This document shows, one piece after another, positions 23,808 to 34,100 of a DNA stretch of 64,000 nt; position 1 is the first letter of the stretch, and the number at the start of each line of letters is the position of its first letter. The stretch covers positions 36,457 to 100,456 of the forward strand of contig JAIUPO010000016.1 in NCBI GenBank assembly GCA_020160805.1, given 5' to 3'. The notes under the pieces were generated by a model. It saw nothing but the letters and a program-made list of their open reading frames with translations, was not told the DNA's origin and made no database searches. Source of the DNA: Actinomycetota bacterium. Its GTDB lineage: Bacteria; Actinomycetota; Actinomycetes; Actinomycetales; Dermatophilaceae. Position numbers and translations under genes: made by a program.

Positions 23808-25174
23808 CGGCGCGCTCCGACCGTGGGGATCGGGCCCGTCGCGGCCATATCGGTCAGCGGCTGGCGTGCCTGGTCACTGATCCGCAGGAGCAGCGCGACG
23901 AGGGTCCAGTTCGCGAGCAGGCTGGAGCCGCCGGAGGACAGGAAAGGCATCGTCAGACCGGTCAGCGGGATGACCCGGGTGACGCCGCCGACGACGACGA
24001 AGACCTGCAGCGCGACCGAGAAGGCCAGCCCGGCGGCGAGCAATTTGCCGAAGCCGTCCCGCACCCCGATCGCGATCCGCAGGCCCCGCTCGACGAGCAG
24101 GATGTACAGCATGAGGATGGCGAACAGCCCGGTCATCCCGAGTTCCTCGCCGAAGCTGGAGACGATGAAGTCGGACTCCGCGAAATAGGTGATATCCGGG
24201 CGACCGCGGCCTAGGCCGGTGCCGAAGAGCCCGCCGGCGGCCATCCCCATCAGGCCTTTGGCGAGCTGGTCGGAGGCGGCCAAGGCCTCCGGGGTCCACG
24301 TATGCAGCCACAACAGCACCCGGGTCTGCACGTGCCCGAAGAGCATCCACGCGATGACCGCGCCGCCACCGGCGAGCAGCAGGCCAATGGTGATCCACCC
24401 GATCCGCTCGGTGGCGACATACAACATGGCCACGAAGAGGCCGAAGAAGAGCAGGGCGCTGCCGAGATCCTTTTGGAAGAACAGCACGGCCAAGCTGAGC
24501 AGCCACATCACGAGGATCGGGCCGAGGTCGCGGCCGCGGGGCAGCTGCATACCCAGGAACTTCGGGCCGGCGATCGAGAGGACATCGCGGGTGCGCACGA
24601 GATAGCCGGCGAAGAAGACCGCGAGAGCGATCTTGGCGATCTCGCCCGGCTGGAAGGTGAACGGGCCGATGCCGATCCAGATCCGAGCGCCATTGACCTC
24701 GCGACCGACGAAGGGCAGCAATGGCAACAGGAGCAGGGCGACACCGCTGGCGCCAGCAAGGAAGGTGTATTTGCGCAAGGTCCGGTGATCGCGCAGCCAC
24801 AGCAGGCAAGCGATGGCAATCCCAACGGCGAGCGCGCTCCACGTCAGTTGCCGCAGCGCCATCCCGCCGGTGATCGATCGGCCCTCGGCGATATCGAGCC
24901 GGTGGATCATCACCAGACCGAGCCCGTTGAGCAGGGTGGCGATCGGCAGGAGCAGCGGATCGGCATACGAGGCGGTGAAGCGCAAGACCAGGTGGAAGGC
25001 GACGGCGATGGACAGCAAGCCACCGGCCATGGTCGCGAGATTGGCCGGGATGGTGCCGTGGGTGGCGCCTTCGACCGAGACATAGGCGAGCACGACGATG
25101 GCGACGGCGAAGATCAGCAGCAGCAATTCGACATTGCGGCCGCGGCGGGGACGCCAGGAGGTGACGATGCTCAT
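23804..25174 (-). CDS. rodA: RodA/FtsW family peptidoglycan glycosyltransferase
   Basis: The product has 456 residues from the ATG at 25174, which overlaps the pstP stop by 4 bases; a longer open frame upstream only covers the pstP 3' end. About ten to twelve membrane segments are present, with SEDS motifs near the end (ESDFIVSSFGEELGMTGL and PLTGLTMPFLSSGGSSLLAN, 20 residues quoted). SEDS proteins polymerise lipid II into glycan strands. It is paired with pbpA, as in nearly all actinobacteria. Confidence 0.96.
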   Translation of the reverse strand: MSIVTSWRPRRGRNVELLLLIFAVAIVVLAYVSVEGATHGTIPANLATMAGGLLSIAVAFHLVLRFTASYADPLLLPIATLLNGLGLVMIHRLDIAEGRSITGGMALRQLTWSALAVGIAIACLLWLRDHRTLRKYTFLAGASGVALLLLPLLPFVGREVNGARIWIGIGPFTFQPGEIAKIALAVFFAGYLVRTRDVLSIAGPKFLGMQLPRGRDLGPILVMWLLSLAVLFFQKDLGSALLFFGLFVAMLYVATERIGWITIGLLLAGGGAVIAWMLFGHVQTRVLLWLHTWTPEALAASDQLAKGLMGMAAGGLFGTGLGRGRPDITYFAESDFIVSSFGEELGMTGLFAILMLYILLVERGLRIAIGVRDGFGKLLAAGLAFSVALQVFVVVGGVTRVIPLTGLTMPFLSSGGSSLLANWTLVALLLRISDQARQPLTDMAATGPIPTVGARR

Positions 25175-26562
25175 CAGCGGCTCGTCCCCGAGGGCGTCGA
25201 CGTGACGCTCAGGCTCGAGGGGTTGCTGGACGGACTGCTGCTCGGCGAGGTGCTGCTGGGCGAGGTGCTGGTGGAGGTCGAACTGGTTGAGTCGCTCGTC
25301 GCCCCGCACTCGGCGCCCCGGCTGCGGGCCTGGACGCAGGCGATCGCCTCGGCGCGGATCGTCACAATGCGGCTGTCCGCGTCGGCGCGGTCCTTGGCGG
25401 TGATCGAGTCCTCGACCTGTTGGCGCCAGAAGTCCGGCAGGTCACTGACGGCGATATCGGTGGTCTCGATCGGCGTGGACAGGGAGATCGGCCCGAGATC
25501 GCTGGTCACGCCCTGGAAGACCGCGACCTTCCCGCCGTCATTGCCCACGAAGAACTGCTTCTGCGACCAGGCATAGAGCGCGGCTGCTCCGCCGGCGATG
25601 AGGATGGCCGCGGCGGCGAGGGCGCCGAGCCATTTGATGGCCCGCCGGGTGCGCGAACTGGTCTCCTCCTCGGCCAAGGCGAGGCGTTCGACCGACTCGC
25701 TCTCCTCGTCCAGGCCGAGCGTCGGGCGCAGCGCGGCGGCCTTCGCGGCCGGGGTCTCCCGCAGGGCGCGGGTGCCCGCCGGGCTCTGGGTCGCGGCGCC
25801 GACGATCTGGGGGCTCACCGGCGGGAGCACACCGGTGGTGAGGTCGACGATGTCCGCGACGATGACCGTCACATTGTCGGGAGCGCCCGCGCGCAAGGCG
25901 AGCTCGACGAGCCGGTCGGCGGTCTCGGCCGGCGCTGCGCCATCGGCGAGGATCTCGGCGATCGTGTCGTGCGCGACGAAGCCGGACAGGCCGTCGGAAC
26001 ACAAGAGATAACGGTCGCCGATTCGCCCCTCGCGGGCGCCCAGATCCGGCCGGTCGCTCGGATTGCCGGTCAGGACCCGGGTCACGAGCGAGCGCTGCGG
26101 GTGGCTGCCGGCCTCATCGGCGCTGATCCGGCCGGAGTCCACGAGCGTCTGGACGAAGGTGTGATCGGTGGTGATCTGCGCGAGCTCGCCGCCGCGCAGC
26201 AGATAGGCGCGCGAGTCGCCGATGTGCGCGACGACGAGGGTATGCCGCGAGCGCAGCAGCGCCGTGACGGTCGTGCCCATGCCTTGCAGTTCCGGACGCG
26301 CGGTGGCGATCCGCTGCAATTCGGCATTGGCCTTCGCGATCGCGCGGGCGAGCTCGTCGCCGGTCTCGTTGCTGTTCAGCGATTCCTCGTCCAATTCGAC
26401 GAGATAGCCGATGGCGGTCGAGGACGCGATATCCCCGCCGGCGTGCCCGCCCATGCCGTCGGCGACGACCAGGAGGTGCTGCCCGGCATAGGCCGAGTCC
26501 TGGTTCTCCGAACGCACCAGTCCGACATCGGACCGGGCGGCATAGTTCAGGGCGAAAGGCAC
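25174..26562 (-). CDS. pstP: Membrane-anchored PP2C phosphatase PstP
   Basis: The product has 462 residues. The cytoplasmic PP2C domain (1-240) has RSENQD, VADGMGGHAGG, GMGTTVTALL, HIGDSRAYL, LLCSDGLSGF and GAPDNVTVIV motifs. One membrane segment lies near 315-335 (WLGALAAAAILIAGGAAALY), followed by an extracytoplasmic domain and a Ser/Thr-rich tail. It reverses PknB phosphorylation. This is the second PP2C in the window and, unlike the one at 3969-4796, it has the full PstP layout. Confidence 0.96.
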   Translation of the reverse strand: MPFALNYAARSDVGLVRSENQDSAYAGQHLLVVADGMGGHAGGDIASSTAIGYLVELDEESLNSNETGDELARAIAKANAELQRIATARPELQGMGTTVTALLRSRHTLVVAHIGDSRAYLLRGGELAQITTDHTFVQTLVDSGRISADEAGSHPQRSLVTRVLTGNPSDRPDLGAREGRIGDRYLLCSDGLSGFVAHDTIAEILADGAAPAETADRLVELALRAGAPDNVTVIVADIVDLTTGVLPPVSPQIVGAATQSPAGTRALRETPAAKAAALRPTLGLDEESESVERLALAEEETSSRTRRAIKWLGALAAAAILIAGGAAALYAWSQKQFFVGNDGGKVAVFQGVTSDLGPISLSTPIETTDIAVSDLPDFWRQQVEDSITAKDRADADSRIVTIRAEAIACVQARSRGAECGATSDSTSSTSTSTSPSSTSPSSSPSSNPSSLSVTSTPSGTSR

Positions 26563-26564
26563 GG

Positions 26565-27032
26565 CTACTTCTGCAGCTCGATCGTCGTGCGGCCGACGCG
26601 CACTTGGCTGCCGGGCTCGAACTGGACTGCCTCGTCGATGCGCTGGCCGTTGACGAAGGTGCCATTGGTCGAGCCGAGATCCTCAACGCCCCAGCCGTTG
26701 GCTGCGGGGAAGATGCGCGCGTGCTGGCCCGACGAGAAGTCGTCATCGAGCACGAGATGGCACCCCGGATTGCGACCGATGAGGATGTCGGTGCTGCCCA
26801 GGGGTATGCGGGTCCCCGCCAGCGGCCCGGAGGTCACCACGAGATTGTCGAGCGCTGGCGTGCGGCGATCTCGTGGCGTCGGCGCTGGCCGGCCGCCACC
26901 GGAGGCGCTGACCCGATTGACGACCCGGGTGCCGAAGAGGTCGCCGCGCAGCACGGCCGCGAGGCTGAACACGAAGAGCCACAACAGGATCAGCAGGCTG
27001 AAACGCAGGACGGTGAGGGTCAGTTCGCTCAC
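26565..27032 (-). CDS. fhaB: FHA domain protein FhaB (FipA)
   Basis: This 155-residue protein has an N-terminal membrane anchor (LRFSLLILLWLFVFSLAAVL) followed by a linker and an FHA domain with LIGRNPGCHLVL, SSGQHARI and EDLGSTNGTFVNG motifs. In mycobacteria the homologue FipA links FtsZ and FtsQ in a phosphorylation-dependent way. It sits two bases upstream of pstP. Confidence 0.95.
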   Translation of the reverse strand: MSELTLTVLRFSLLILLWLFVFSLAAVLRGDLFGTRVVNRVSASGGGRPAPTPRDRRTPALDNLVVTSGPLAGTRIPLGSTDILIGRNPGCHLVLDDDFSSGQHARIFPAANGWGVEDLGSTNGTFVNGQRIDEAVQFEPGSQVRVGRTTIELQK

Positions 27033-27040
27033 GCGTCAGA

Positions 27041-28015
27041 TCACCGCCGTCCGGCGCGATAGATCAGGCTCGTTTGGCCGATCGTGATTCGGTCACCGGG
27101 GGTGAGGCGCATCGAGCGCGTGCGCTCGCCATTGACCCAGGTGCCATTGGTCGAGTCGAGATCCTTGACCCGGGCGATCAGGTGCGGGCCGTCGGAGGTG
27201 ACCCGGACCTCGCAGTGTCGCCGCGAGATATTGGCATCCGCGAGCACGATATTGGCGTCGGTGTCCCGGCCGAGCACGGTCACCGGCCCGATCAACGGAT
27301 AGCGGTCGCCGTCGATCTCCAGCCAGGGCCGGTCGGCGGCCTGCAGGGGGCGCGGCGGGGTGGCCGGCGCCGCCGGCTCGCGGGAGGTGATCGTCTCCAA
27401 CGGGTCGCCGCCCTGGCGGGCGGTGCGGGCGTCATACTCAAAATCGGGCTCGTGGGTGCCATCGCTCCAGGACGACTCGGCCGGGCGCGCGGCGCGCGCC
27501 GGCGCCTGCGCTCGCGGCGCCTGCTCAGGCTCTGGGACCACCGTATGCCTCTCGCCCCGCGCCTCGTCCCGCTGCTCGTCGTGGCGCTCCGGCCGCGGGC
27601 GGCGGGTTGAGCGCTCGCCGACTTGTCCGTCGCGGTGGGCGTGCTGCGGCTGGTCCTCGGCCGTGATCCGGAAGAGCCCGGTTTCGAGGCCGGTGTCCTT
27701 GCGGAAGCGCAGCCCGAAGTCGGCCTTGGCTTGATAGCGCTGGCTCTCGGCGTGCTCCTCGGCCGCGGCGAGCAATTCGTCGCGCAGGTCATCCTCATAG
27801 GCCGTTAGCCGGTCATAGTCGGTTTCGGAGAGGTCGACGAGATAGCGGGTCGGCACAAAGGTGCGGCCCTTGGCCAGCGAGGTCGCGCCATCGTCCATTG
27901 CCCGCCGCACCGCGCTGGCGATCTCGACCGGCTGCACCTCGGCGCGGAAGGCCTTGGCGAAGACCCCGTTGATCGCGCGCTCCAGCTTGCCTTCGATCCG
28001 TTGCAGTCGCCCCAC
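27041..28015 (-). CDS. fhaA: FHA domain protein FhaA (DUF3662-FHA)
   Basis: The product has 324 residues from the GTG at 28015, which has GGAGG six bases upstream; the much longer open frame extending to 29023 is antisense to the lactonase gene and is not coding. Residues 1-120 form a DUF3662 domain (GRLQRIEGKLERAINGVFAK and following). A disordered, charged middle follows, and the C-terminus is an FHA domain with VLGRDTDANIVL, SRRHCEV and DLDSTNGTWVNG motifs. FhaA reads PknB-phosphorylated MviN in mycobacteria. It is the first gene of the fhaA-fhaB-pstP-rodA-pbpA-pknB operon. Confidence 0.95.
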   Translation of the reverse strand: MGRLQRIEGKLERAINGVFAKAFRAEVQPVEIASAVRRAMDDGATSLAKGRTFVPTRYLVDLSETDYDRLTAYEDDLRDELLAAAEEHAESQRYQAKADFGLRFRKDTGLETGLFRITAEDQPQHAHRDGQVGERSTRRPRPERHDEQRDEARGERHTVVPEPEQAPRAQAPARAARPAESSWSDGTHEPDFEYDARTARQGGDPLETITSREPAAPATPPRPLQAADRPWLEIDGDRYPLIGPVTVLGRDTDANIVLADANISRRHCEVRVTSDGPHLIARVKDLDSTNGTWVNGERTRSMRLTPGDRITIGQTSLIYRAGRR

Positions 28016-28108
28016 GGGCACCTCCTTCCACTCCGGTGACGATCGTAACGGCCCGGACTGACGGCCCGTTCCATTCCGTCTGTCAGCCCTTCTTCCTAGG
28101 GTGGGGGC

Positions 28109-29119
28109 ATGAACGAACTGGTCCTGACGGCGAACGCCGGCGATGGCACGATCAGCGCCCTTTTCCTGGACCGGGCGCAGGGCCGCCTGGTCACGCTGGC
28201 CACGTCCGGTCAGTTGCCCGGCTGCGGCACCTTCGCCGTCGACCAAGCGACGGGGCTGGTGTATGCCGCGTACAAGGGCGATCCCGCGGGCATCGCGACC
28301 CTGCGGTTGGACCGTGCGAGCGGCGAACTCGCCGAGGTGCGCCGCCGCCCGGCCGGCGGCTCGCTGACCTATCTCTCTCTCGCGCACGAGGGCCGGTTCC
28401 TGCTCGGGGTCTCGTATGCCGCGGGGCACGCCTGGGTCTGGCCGGTCACTGACGGGGTGATCGGCGAGCCCGTGGGCGAGTTCTCCTATCGCAATCTGCA
28501 CTGCATCGTCGTCGACGGCACCTGTGTGTATGCCGTCTCCCTCGGCGAGGACCTGATCGCCCAGTTCACCCTCTCCGCCCAAGGCGTGCTCGCGCCGATG
28601 GAGCCGCTCGTCGCCGAGGCGCCGCGCGGGTCCGGTCCTCGGCACCTCATCCTGGACGGCGCGAACGCCTATCTCGTGACGGAGTTCAGCGGCGAGGTGA
28701 TCCGCTACGCCCGCTCGGCCGACGGCCCGCTCACGCGCGCCGAGGCGGTCGACGTCGTGGTCCCCGACTCGGGCCTCGCGCCGAGTGCCTACGGCCTGGA
28801 CCCGAAGACCGAGCCGCTGATCTGGGGAGCCGATGTGCACCGGGCCGGCCCGTGGCTGCTCAGCTCCGAGCGGTCCAGTTCGATCATCACGAGCACGGCG
28901 CTCGGCGAGGGGGGCACGCTGGGCGAGCCCACGGCATACACACCCACCGAGGCGCAGCCGCGGGGCTTCGCGGTGACCGCGGATGGGGAGTATGCCGTCG
29001 CCGTCGGCGAGCGCTCCACCCACGCCGCCCTCTCGCGGGTCGAGGCGGACGGCTCGCTCACCCTGCTCGACCGCGCCCCGATCGGGGCGGCGGCGAACTG
29101 GGTGCGGATCCTGCCCTGA
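28109..29119 (+). CDS. Lactonase family beta-propeller protein (6-phosphogluconolactonase-like)
   Basis: This 336-residue protein has repeating beta-propeller blades, no signal peptide, and the YbhE/Pgl signature RGSGPRHLILDG followed by AYLVTEFSGEVIRY. Members hydrolyse 6-phosphogluconolactone in the pentose phosphate pathway or other sugar lactones. It is transcribed divergently from fhaA, with a 93-base gap that must contain both promoters. The substrate cannot be assigned from sequence alone. Confidence 0.85.
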   Translation: MNELVLTANAGDGTISALFLDRAQGRLVTLATSGQLPGCGTFAVDQATGLVYAAYKGDPAGIATLRLDRASGELAEVRRRPAGGSLTYLSLAHEGRFLLGVSYAAGHAWVWPVTDGVIGEPVGEFSYRNLHCIVVDGTCVYAVSLGEDLIAQFTLSAQGVLAPMEPLVAEAPRGSGPRHLILDGANAYLVTEFSGEVIRYARSADGPLTRAEAVDVVVPDSGLAPSAYGLDPKTEPLIWGADVHRAGPWLLSSERSSSIITSTALGEGGTLGEPTAYTPTEAQPRGFAVTADGEYAVAVGERSTHAALSRVEADGSLTLLDRAPIGAAANWVRILP

Positions 29120-29125
29120 GCCCTC

Positions 29126-30184
29126 TCAGTCCTCCCAGCGGAAGAGCCGCGCAGCGATCAGCCCGAAGACCACGGCGAATCCGAGCAGGACCGCCATCGG
29201 CAGCAGCGCCGACGAGGGGCCCTCGCCACGCACCATCGTGTCGAGCAGGCCCTCGTTGAGTTGGCCGAGGGGGAGGAACTTCGAGATCGTTTGCAGCCAA
29301 CTCGGCGCCTGGTCTAGAGGGATGAAGGAGCCGGACAGGAAGGCCATCGGCAAGATGATGACGTTGACGATGCCCGAGGCGGCTTCGGCGGTCTTCGAGA
29401 TCGCGCCGGCGATCAGGCCGATCGCCATGAACGCCAGCGTCGCGCACAGTAATAACGGAATCGCCATCCACCACGAGCCACTGAGCTTCAGGTCGAACAG
29501 CCCGACCCCGACGGCCAGGAAGACCACCATCTGAACCAGGGCGACGGCGACCGACACGAGCAGCCGCGAGGCGACGAGGGCTTCGGTGCGCACCGGGGTC
29601 AGGCGGATGCGGCGCAGCAGCTTGTTGGTGCGCCAGGTGACGAAGGGCATGGCCGCATTGAAGGTCGCCCCCATCGCCACCGCCCAGCCGAGCAGGCCGG
29701 GCGCGATGAACTGGATCGGCTTGAGCGAGTCGTCCTCGACCGCCGTGGCGGTCAGGGTGAAGGTCGGCGGTTTGCCGGAGATGGCGACATTGGCGCCATC
29801 GACGAAGGCGCCGAGCGTGCCGCGCACGGTGGCGGCCGCGACCTGATCGGCCTGGCTGTAATGCACGATCACCTCGTTGCCGCGCTGCTCGACGGCGGCA
29901 TCGACATCGCCCTTGCGGACCTCCGCGAGCGCCGCAGCGGCATCGGTGGTCTTGGTGACCTCGAAGAGGTTGTCGAATTGGGTCTTCGCCTCGGGCGGAA
30001 GTTGGTCGATGATCGCGACCGAGCCGACCTGGGTCAGCGTGTTCTTGCTGGACCCGGCATCGCGAAAGAGGAAGCCGAAAAGCACGAGGAACATCAGCGG
30101 GAAGGCCATCAGCCAGAACCAGTTTTGCTTGTCCCGCCAAAAGCCCTTCCACTGGGCGCGAGCGAGCGCGGTGAAGCCGTTCAT
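29126..30184 (-). CDS. ABC-2 type transporter permease
   Basis: The product has 352 residues from the ATG overlapping the upstream ATPase stop. It has one N-terminal membrane segment (FWLMAFPLMFLVLFGFLF), a ~150-residue extracytoplasmic domain, and five more segments from about 165 onward, which is the ABC2_membrane_3 layout. Together with the ATPase encoded at 30181-31083 it should form an exporter of drugs, lipids or other hydrophobic substrates. It converges with the lactonase gene six bases away. Confidence 0.92.
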   Translation of the reverse strand: MNGFTALARAQWKGFWRDKQNWFWLMAFPLMFLVLFGFLFRDAGSSKNTLTQVGSVAIIDQLPPEAKTQFDNLFEVTKTTDAAAALAEVRKGDVDAAVEQRGNEVIVHYSQADQVAAATVRGTLGAFVDGANVAISGKPPTFTLTATAVEDDSLKPIQFIAPGLLGWAVAMGATFNAAMPFVTWRTNKLLRRIRLTPVRTEALVASRLLVSVAVALVQMVVFLAVGVGLFDLKLSGSWWMAIPLLLCATLAFMAIGLIAGAISKTAEAASGIVNVIILPMAFLSGSFIPLDQAPSWLQTISKFLPLGQLNEGLLDTMVRGEGPSSALLPMAVLLGFAVVFGLIAARLFRWED

Positions 30185-31083
30185 GCGCGGTACTCCCGTC
30201 CGGTCAGGGTAAGGAAGACGTCCTCCAAGGTGGCGGAGGTGACCTGCAGGCCCTGCAGCGCATCGCGTTCGGCCAGGGCGGTCAGCACCGGCGAGGGTTC
30301 GTGCGTGCTCAGGGCCAAGGTGCCGTTCTCCAGGCTCGCGCTGTCGACGCCCGGCAGCCGCTGCGCCTCCTCCTCGCTGAGGGCGCCCTCGGTGAGGAGG
30401 ATGCGGTATGCCGCCCCCAGACCGGTGATGAGGTTCCGGGGGGTGTCCGTGGTGAGGATCTGGCCCCGGTCGATGATCGCGATCTGGTCGCACAGGATCT
30501 CAGCCTCGTCCATGTAGTGCGTCGTGAGCACGACGGTGCGCCCCTGTTCGTTGATCGCGCGCAGGACGTCCCACAGGTTGCGTCGGGCCTGCGGGTCCAG
30601 CGCCGCGGTCGGCTCATCAAGGAAGACGATCTCCGGGTCGTGGATCAGCGAGCAGGCGATCGACAGGCGCTGCTTCTGCCCGCCGGACAGGTCTTCGGTG
30701 CGGACCTTGCGCTTCTCCTGTAGCCCGACGAGGTCGATCATCTCCTCGATCCGGGTGAGGGGCACGGCATACAACTCGGCGAAGCAGCGCAGCTGCTCCT
30801 CGACGGTGAGCCGCTCGAAGAAGGCGGACGCCTGCAGTTGGACGCCCATGCGCGGCAGGAGGGCGCGATTGCGCGGCCACACCTTCTCGCCGAAGATCAG
30901 CGCTTCGCCCTCGTCGGGCTGGCGAATGCCTTCGATCATCTCCAGCGTCGTGGTCTTGCCGGCGCCATTGGGCCCGAGGAGGCCGAAGAACGTTCCTTGG
31001 GGGACAGTGATATCGACGTGATCAACGGCTGTGAGGTCCCCATACCTCTTGACCAGCCCCCGCGTCTCAATGACGTTGGTCAT
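30181..31083 (-). CDS. ABC transporter ATP-binding protein
   Basis: The product has 300 residues from the ATG at 31083. Motifs: Walker A GPNGAGKTT, Q-loop (MGVQLQAS), signature LSGGQKQRLSIA, Walker B IVFLDEPTAALD and a switch His in TTHYMDEAE. The C-terminal ~70 residues end in the ATLEDVFLTLTG motif typical of DrrA/NatA-type exporter ATPases. It is translationally coupled to the permease. The open frame upstream of 31083 shows no family similarity. Confidence 0.95.
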   Translation of the reverse strand: MTNVIETRGLVKRYGDLTAVDHVDITVPQGTFFGLLGPNGAGKTTTLEMIEGIRQPDEGEALIFGEKVWPRNRALLPRMGVQLQASAFFERLTVEEQLRCFAELYAVPLTRIEEMIDLVGLQEKRKVRTEDLSGGQKQRLSIACSLIHDPEIVFLDEPTAALDPQARRNLWDVLRAINEQGRTVVLTTHYMDEAEILCDQIAIIDRGQILTTDTPRNLITGLGAAYRILLTEGALSEEEAQRLPGVDSASLENGTLALSTHEPSPVLTALAERDALQGLQVTSATLEDVFLTLTGREYRA

Positions 31084-31151
31084 GGGTGTGATCAGACCAC
31101 GTCTTGCCGCCAGCCGCGACCCCTGCATCCCGGTATGCGGACGATCCCGAC

Positions 31152-34100
31152 TCAGCCGGTGAGCTGGTCGGGCTGGACGCCCTCGGTCAGGAGGGCGTGC
31201 GTATTGCGCCAGCCGAGTTGGCGGTAGGCCTCGAAGTCGTACTCGCCATAGAACTGGTTCGTCGTGCCGGTGACGGGGAAGTCGGGGTGGTCGAGTTGGT
31301 AGGCGTCGAGCTCGATGTCCCCGCCCGTGGAGAGCACATTCTTGACGACATAGATGTCCGTGCAGACGTCCTGGTAGCCCTCGCGGCGCGCTTGCAGGTG
31401 CACCCACGCCCGCTCCGCGCGGGGCCGCGGATTCTCGGTGGTCGGAGCCGGTGTGCAGATCGGGCCCACGCCGCCCTTGCCTGCGGTGATGACCAGCCCG
31501 AGGTCCATCCGGGCCGTCGTGATCGCATCGGTCAACGCGTCGGCGCTGCCGGCCGGATCGGCGGATGCCTCGAAGAGGATCAGCCGGCGAGGCCGGTCAC
31601 GAAGCGCCTCGACGAGGCCGGTGTTGTCGAAGTGGCCGCCGTCGGAGATATAGATGCGCGAGTCGGTGATCGACTGCAGGCCGCTGGCTTCCTTGAAGAT
31701 GCGGAAGGGACCCGGCTTGTGGATGATGCGCTCCCAGGCGGTGGCGAGGAAACCGGACGTGGGCAAGGGTGGGTGAGCGGAAGGACTCGATGAATTCACC
31801 AGTGCGACATAGGGGTTCGGCAGCCAGACCCCGAGCCGGCCGTTGGCCAGCGTGAGCAGGATGCGATAGGGCGCGACGAGCGACTGCTTGCGCCCGACGA
31901 TCGGCGAGAAGGCCGCGCCGGAGGCGGCCATCGCGGACGCGAGCGTGGTGTCGCGCCCTGCCGGGTCCGCGGCTTGGGAGTATGCCGTGGGGCTAATCGG
32001 GATGGGCCGGGCTCCATCACGCAGGCGATTGGCCCCGCGTCCCTCCTGAGGGAGTCGGGAGTCCGTGACGCCGATATAGGCGCGGGGCCGCTCGGAGCCG
32101 TGGGTGCGCCGCCCGGTCTCGAAGCGGAAGGTCGTGCACGAGCGTTGGGTGGGTATGAAGTCCGGATCGCTAACATTCGCGGCGCACAGGATCGACAACT
32201 GCGGCCCGGTGGCCTCGGCGTCGGTGTTTGTGTCGGCATCCAGGCCAGGGTCGATGGGGGTGTCCCACAACGGAATTGGCTCGACCACGCCGGTGGCATT
32301 GCGCCGGACGAGGAAAGCATCGGCGAGGCGCTCGCGATAGAACGGGTGCAGTGAGGTGATGGTGGCGTCGCCGACGAGGCGACCCACGACATACACCCCG
32401 AGGGGGACGGCATACGTCCGCCACTGGTCCAGGCGACCGATCTCGACACTCAGGGTCCGGCCCATCCGCATCCCGACGATCGCGACGATCGCGACGGCGA
32501 CGGCGAGGGCGGACCACGGGAGGATGTACTTGTGGATGAAGGCGGTGAGCTTGTCGGTGCGCGAACTTGCTTCTGCGGGAGTGCGTTTGCGCCAGAGAGC
32601 GAGGAGCGCGGTGAGGGCGCCGGTGAGTCCGGCCAGCCGGGTGGCCCAGCCGCCGGTGGTGTCTCGATTGACATCGCAGTAGTGCGGTAGGGGGCCGGTC
32701 ACGATCCCGCAGTCCGGCGGGTCGGGGGTTGTCAGGCTCGCCGCGGGCCGGTGCTTGCTGCCGGTCGTCGTGGCCAGCGGTGCGCCCGCGATCGCGGGAT
32801 ACAGCGCGGCGTCGTCCTCGTAGTTCTCGCCGCAGGCTCCGAAAGAGAACGGAATCGATTCCTGCTCAGCGGGTTTCACGACGCGGTGCCACGCGATCTG
32901 GGCCTCGCGAACGAAGTCCTCGCGGATGGCTTGCTGGCAGAGGTCGTGGGGGACTAGGCCGGTCAGGCGCAGGGTCTTGGCGATGGTGGCCGTCGGCTGA
33001 TTGCTGATCGTCGCATTGTGCGTCAGCACGACGAGCGCGGGAATCACTGTGAGGGTCAAGGCAATTGCCGCCGCAAGCGAGAGCAGAGTGGCCGTGGGGG
33101 CAAGGGTGGCGAGGCGCCTGCGTCGATACTTCAGCACCGCATTCGATACGACCAGCCAGAGCAACGCCGTGCCCGCCAGGCCTGCGAGAATGCCAGCCAA
33201 GGTGGGGGAGACATCGAAGGACGCAACGGTCTGGTTGAAGCTCGCCACCCGCTGCTCGGGCAGTCGGCTGAGGGTCCAGATGCCATAGGCCGTGACGATC
33301 CAGATCAGGGCGGCGACATGCGCGAGCGTGGTGAGGATGCCGTAGGTCAGGGCGAGGACCCCGCGGGTCCGGGTTGTCGCGTTCGGTGTGATCCAGGAGG
33401 AATGGCGCCGGACCCAGTCCATTTCGGGCGAGTCGGGGGCGAAGGGCGCGGGCGCGCCGACGGGGATGGGGTCGGAGTTGCGGCGCGCCAGATGCATCGC
33501 CGTGGCGATATAGCTGCCGCCGGAGATCGCGTAGACCCGGTCGGCCTTGTCGTAGATGCCCTCGCGCATCAGCCGCTGGAGGCCGCCGAGACAGAAGGCC
33601 GCCGCCCGGATGCCGCCACCCGAGCAGGCGATGGCGAGACCGGCATACGGGCCGCACGGGGCCGTGGGCTCCGGGATATGGGCGGGCATGGAGGCCGGCT
33701 CGGTGGCCAGGAAGCTCACGTCGTGGTCCGCGCTCTCCGCGCCCGTGTGACCCCGCAGCGTGCGGCTGGTCGCGAGGGTGATGCCCAGGCCGCCGATGCC
33801 GGCCAGGAGCAGACCGATGAGGAGGACCTGCGGCCACGGGCGGGCGTCCAGGATGCTGGAGGCTCGCGGCAGTGGCCAGAGATTGGCTAGTCCCGACGCG
33901 GCGAGCACGATGCCGGTGACGGACAGGGCAATCGCCGCCAGGGCACCCGAGGACAACCCGCGAACGACGTCCACGGCGCCAGTAGCTCGGCTGGGCGTGG
34001 TGCGTTCGGCGTCCACAAGCCGGCCGATGTGGGCGGCTTTGTATATCGCCAGGCCGGTCTGGATGGCCGCGGTGACTGCCAGGGTCGCGCCGATGATCCA

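Noticed and set aside
24302..27087. Long plus-strand frames across rodA, pstP and fhaB
   Set aside because: They are antisense to clearly identified genes and have no recognisable motifs or ribosome binding sites.
28016..29023. N-terminal extension of fhaA to 660 residues
   Set aside because: The extension is antisense to the lactonase gene; the GTG at 28015 has a good ribosome binding site and starts the DUF3662 domain.
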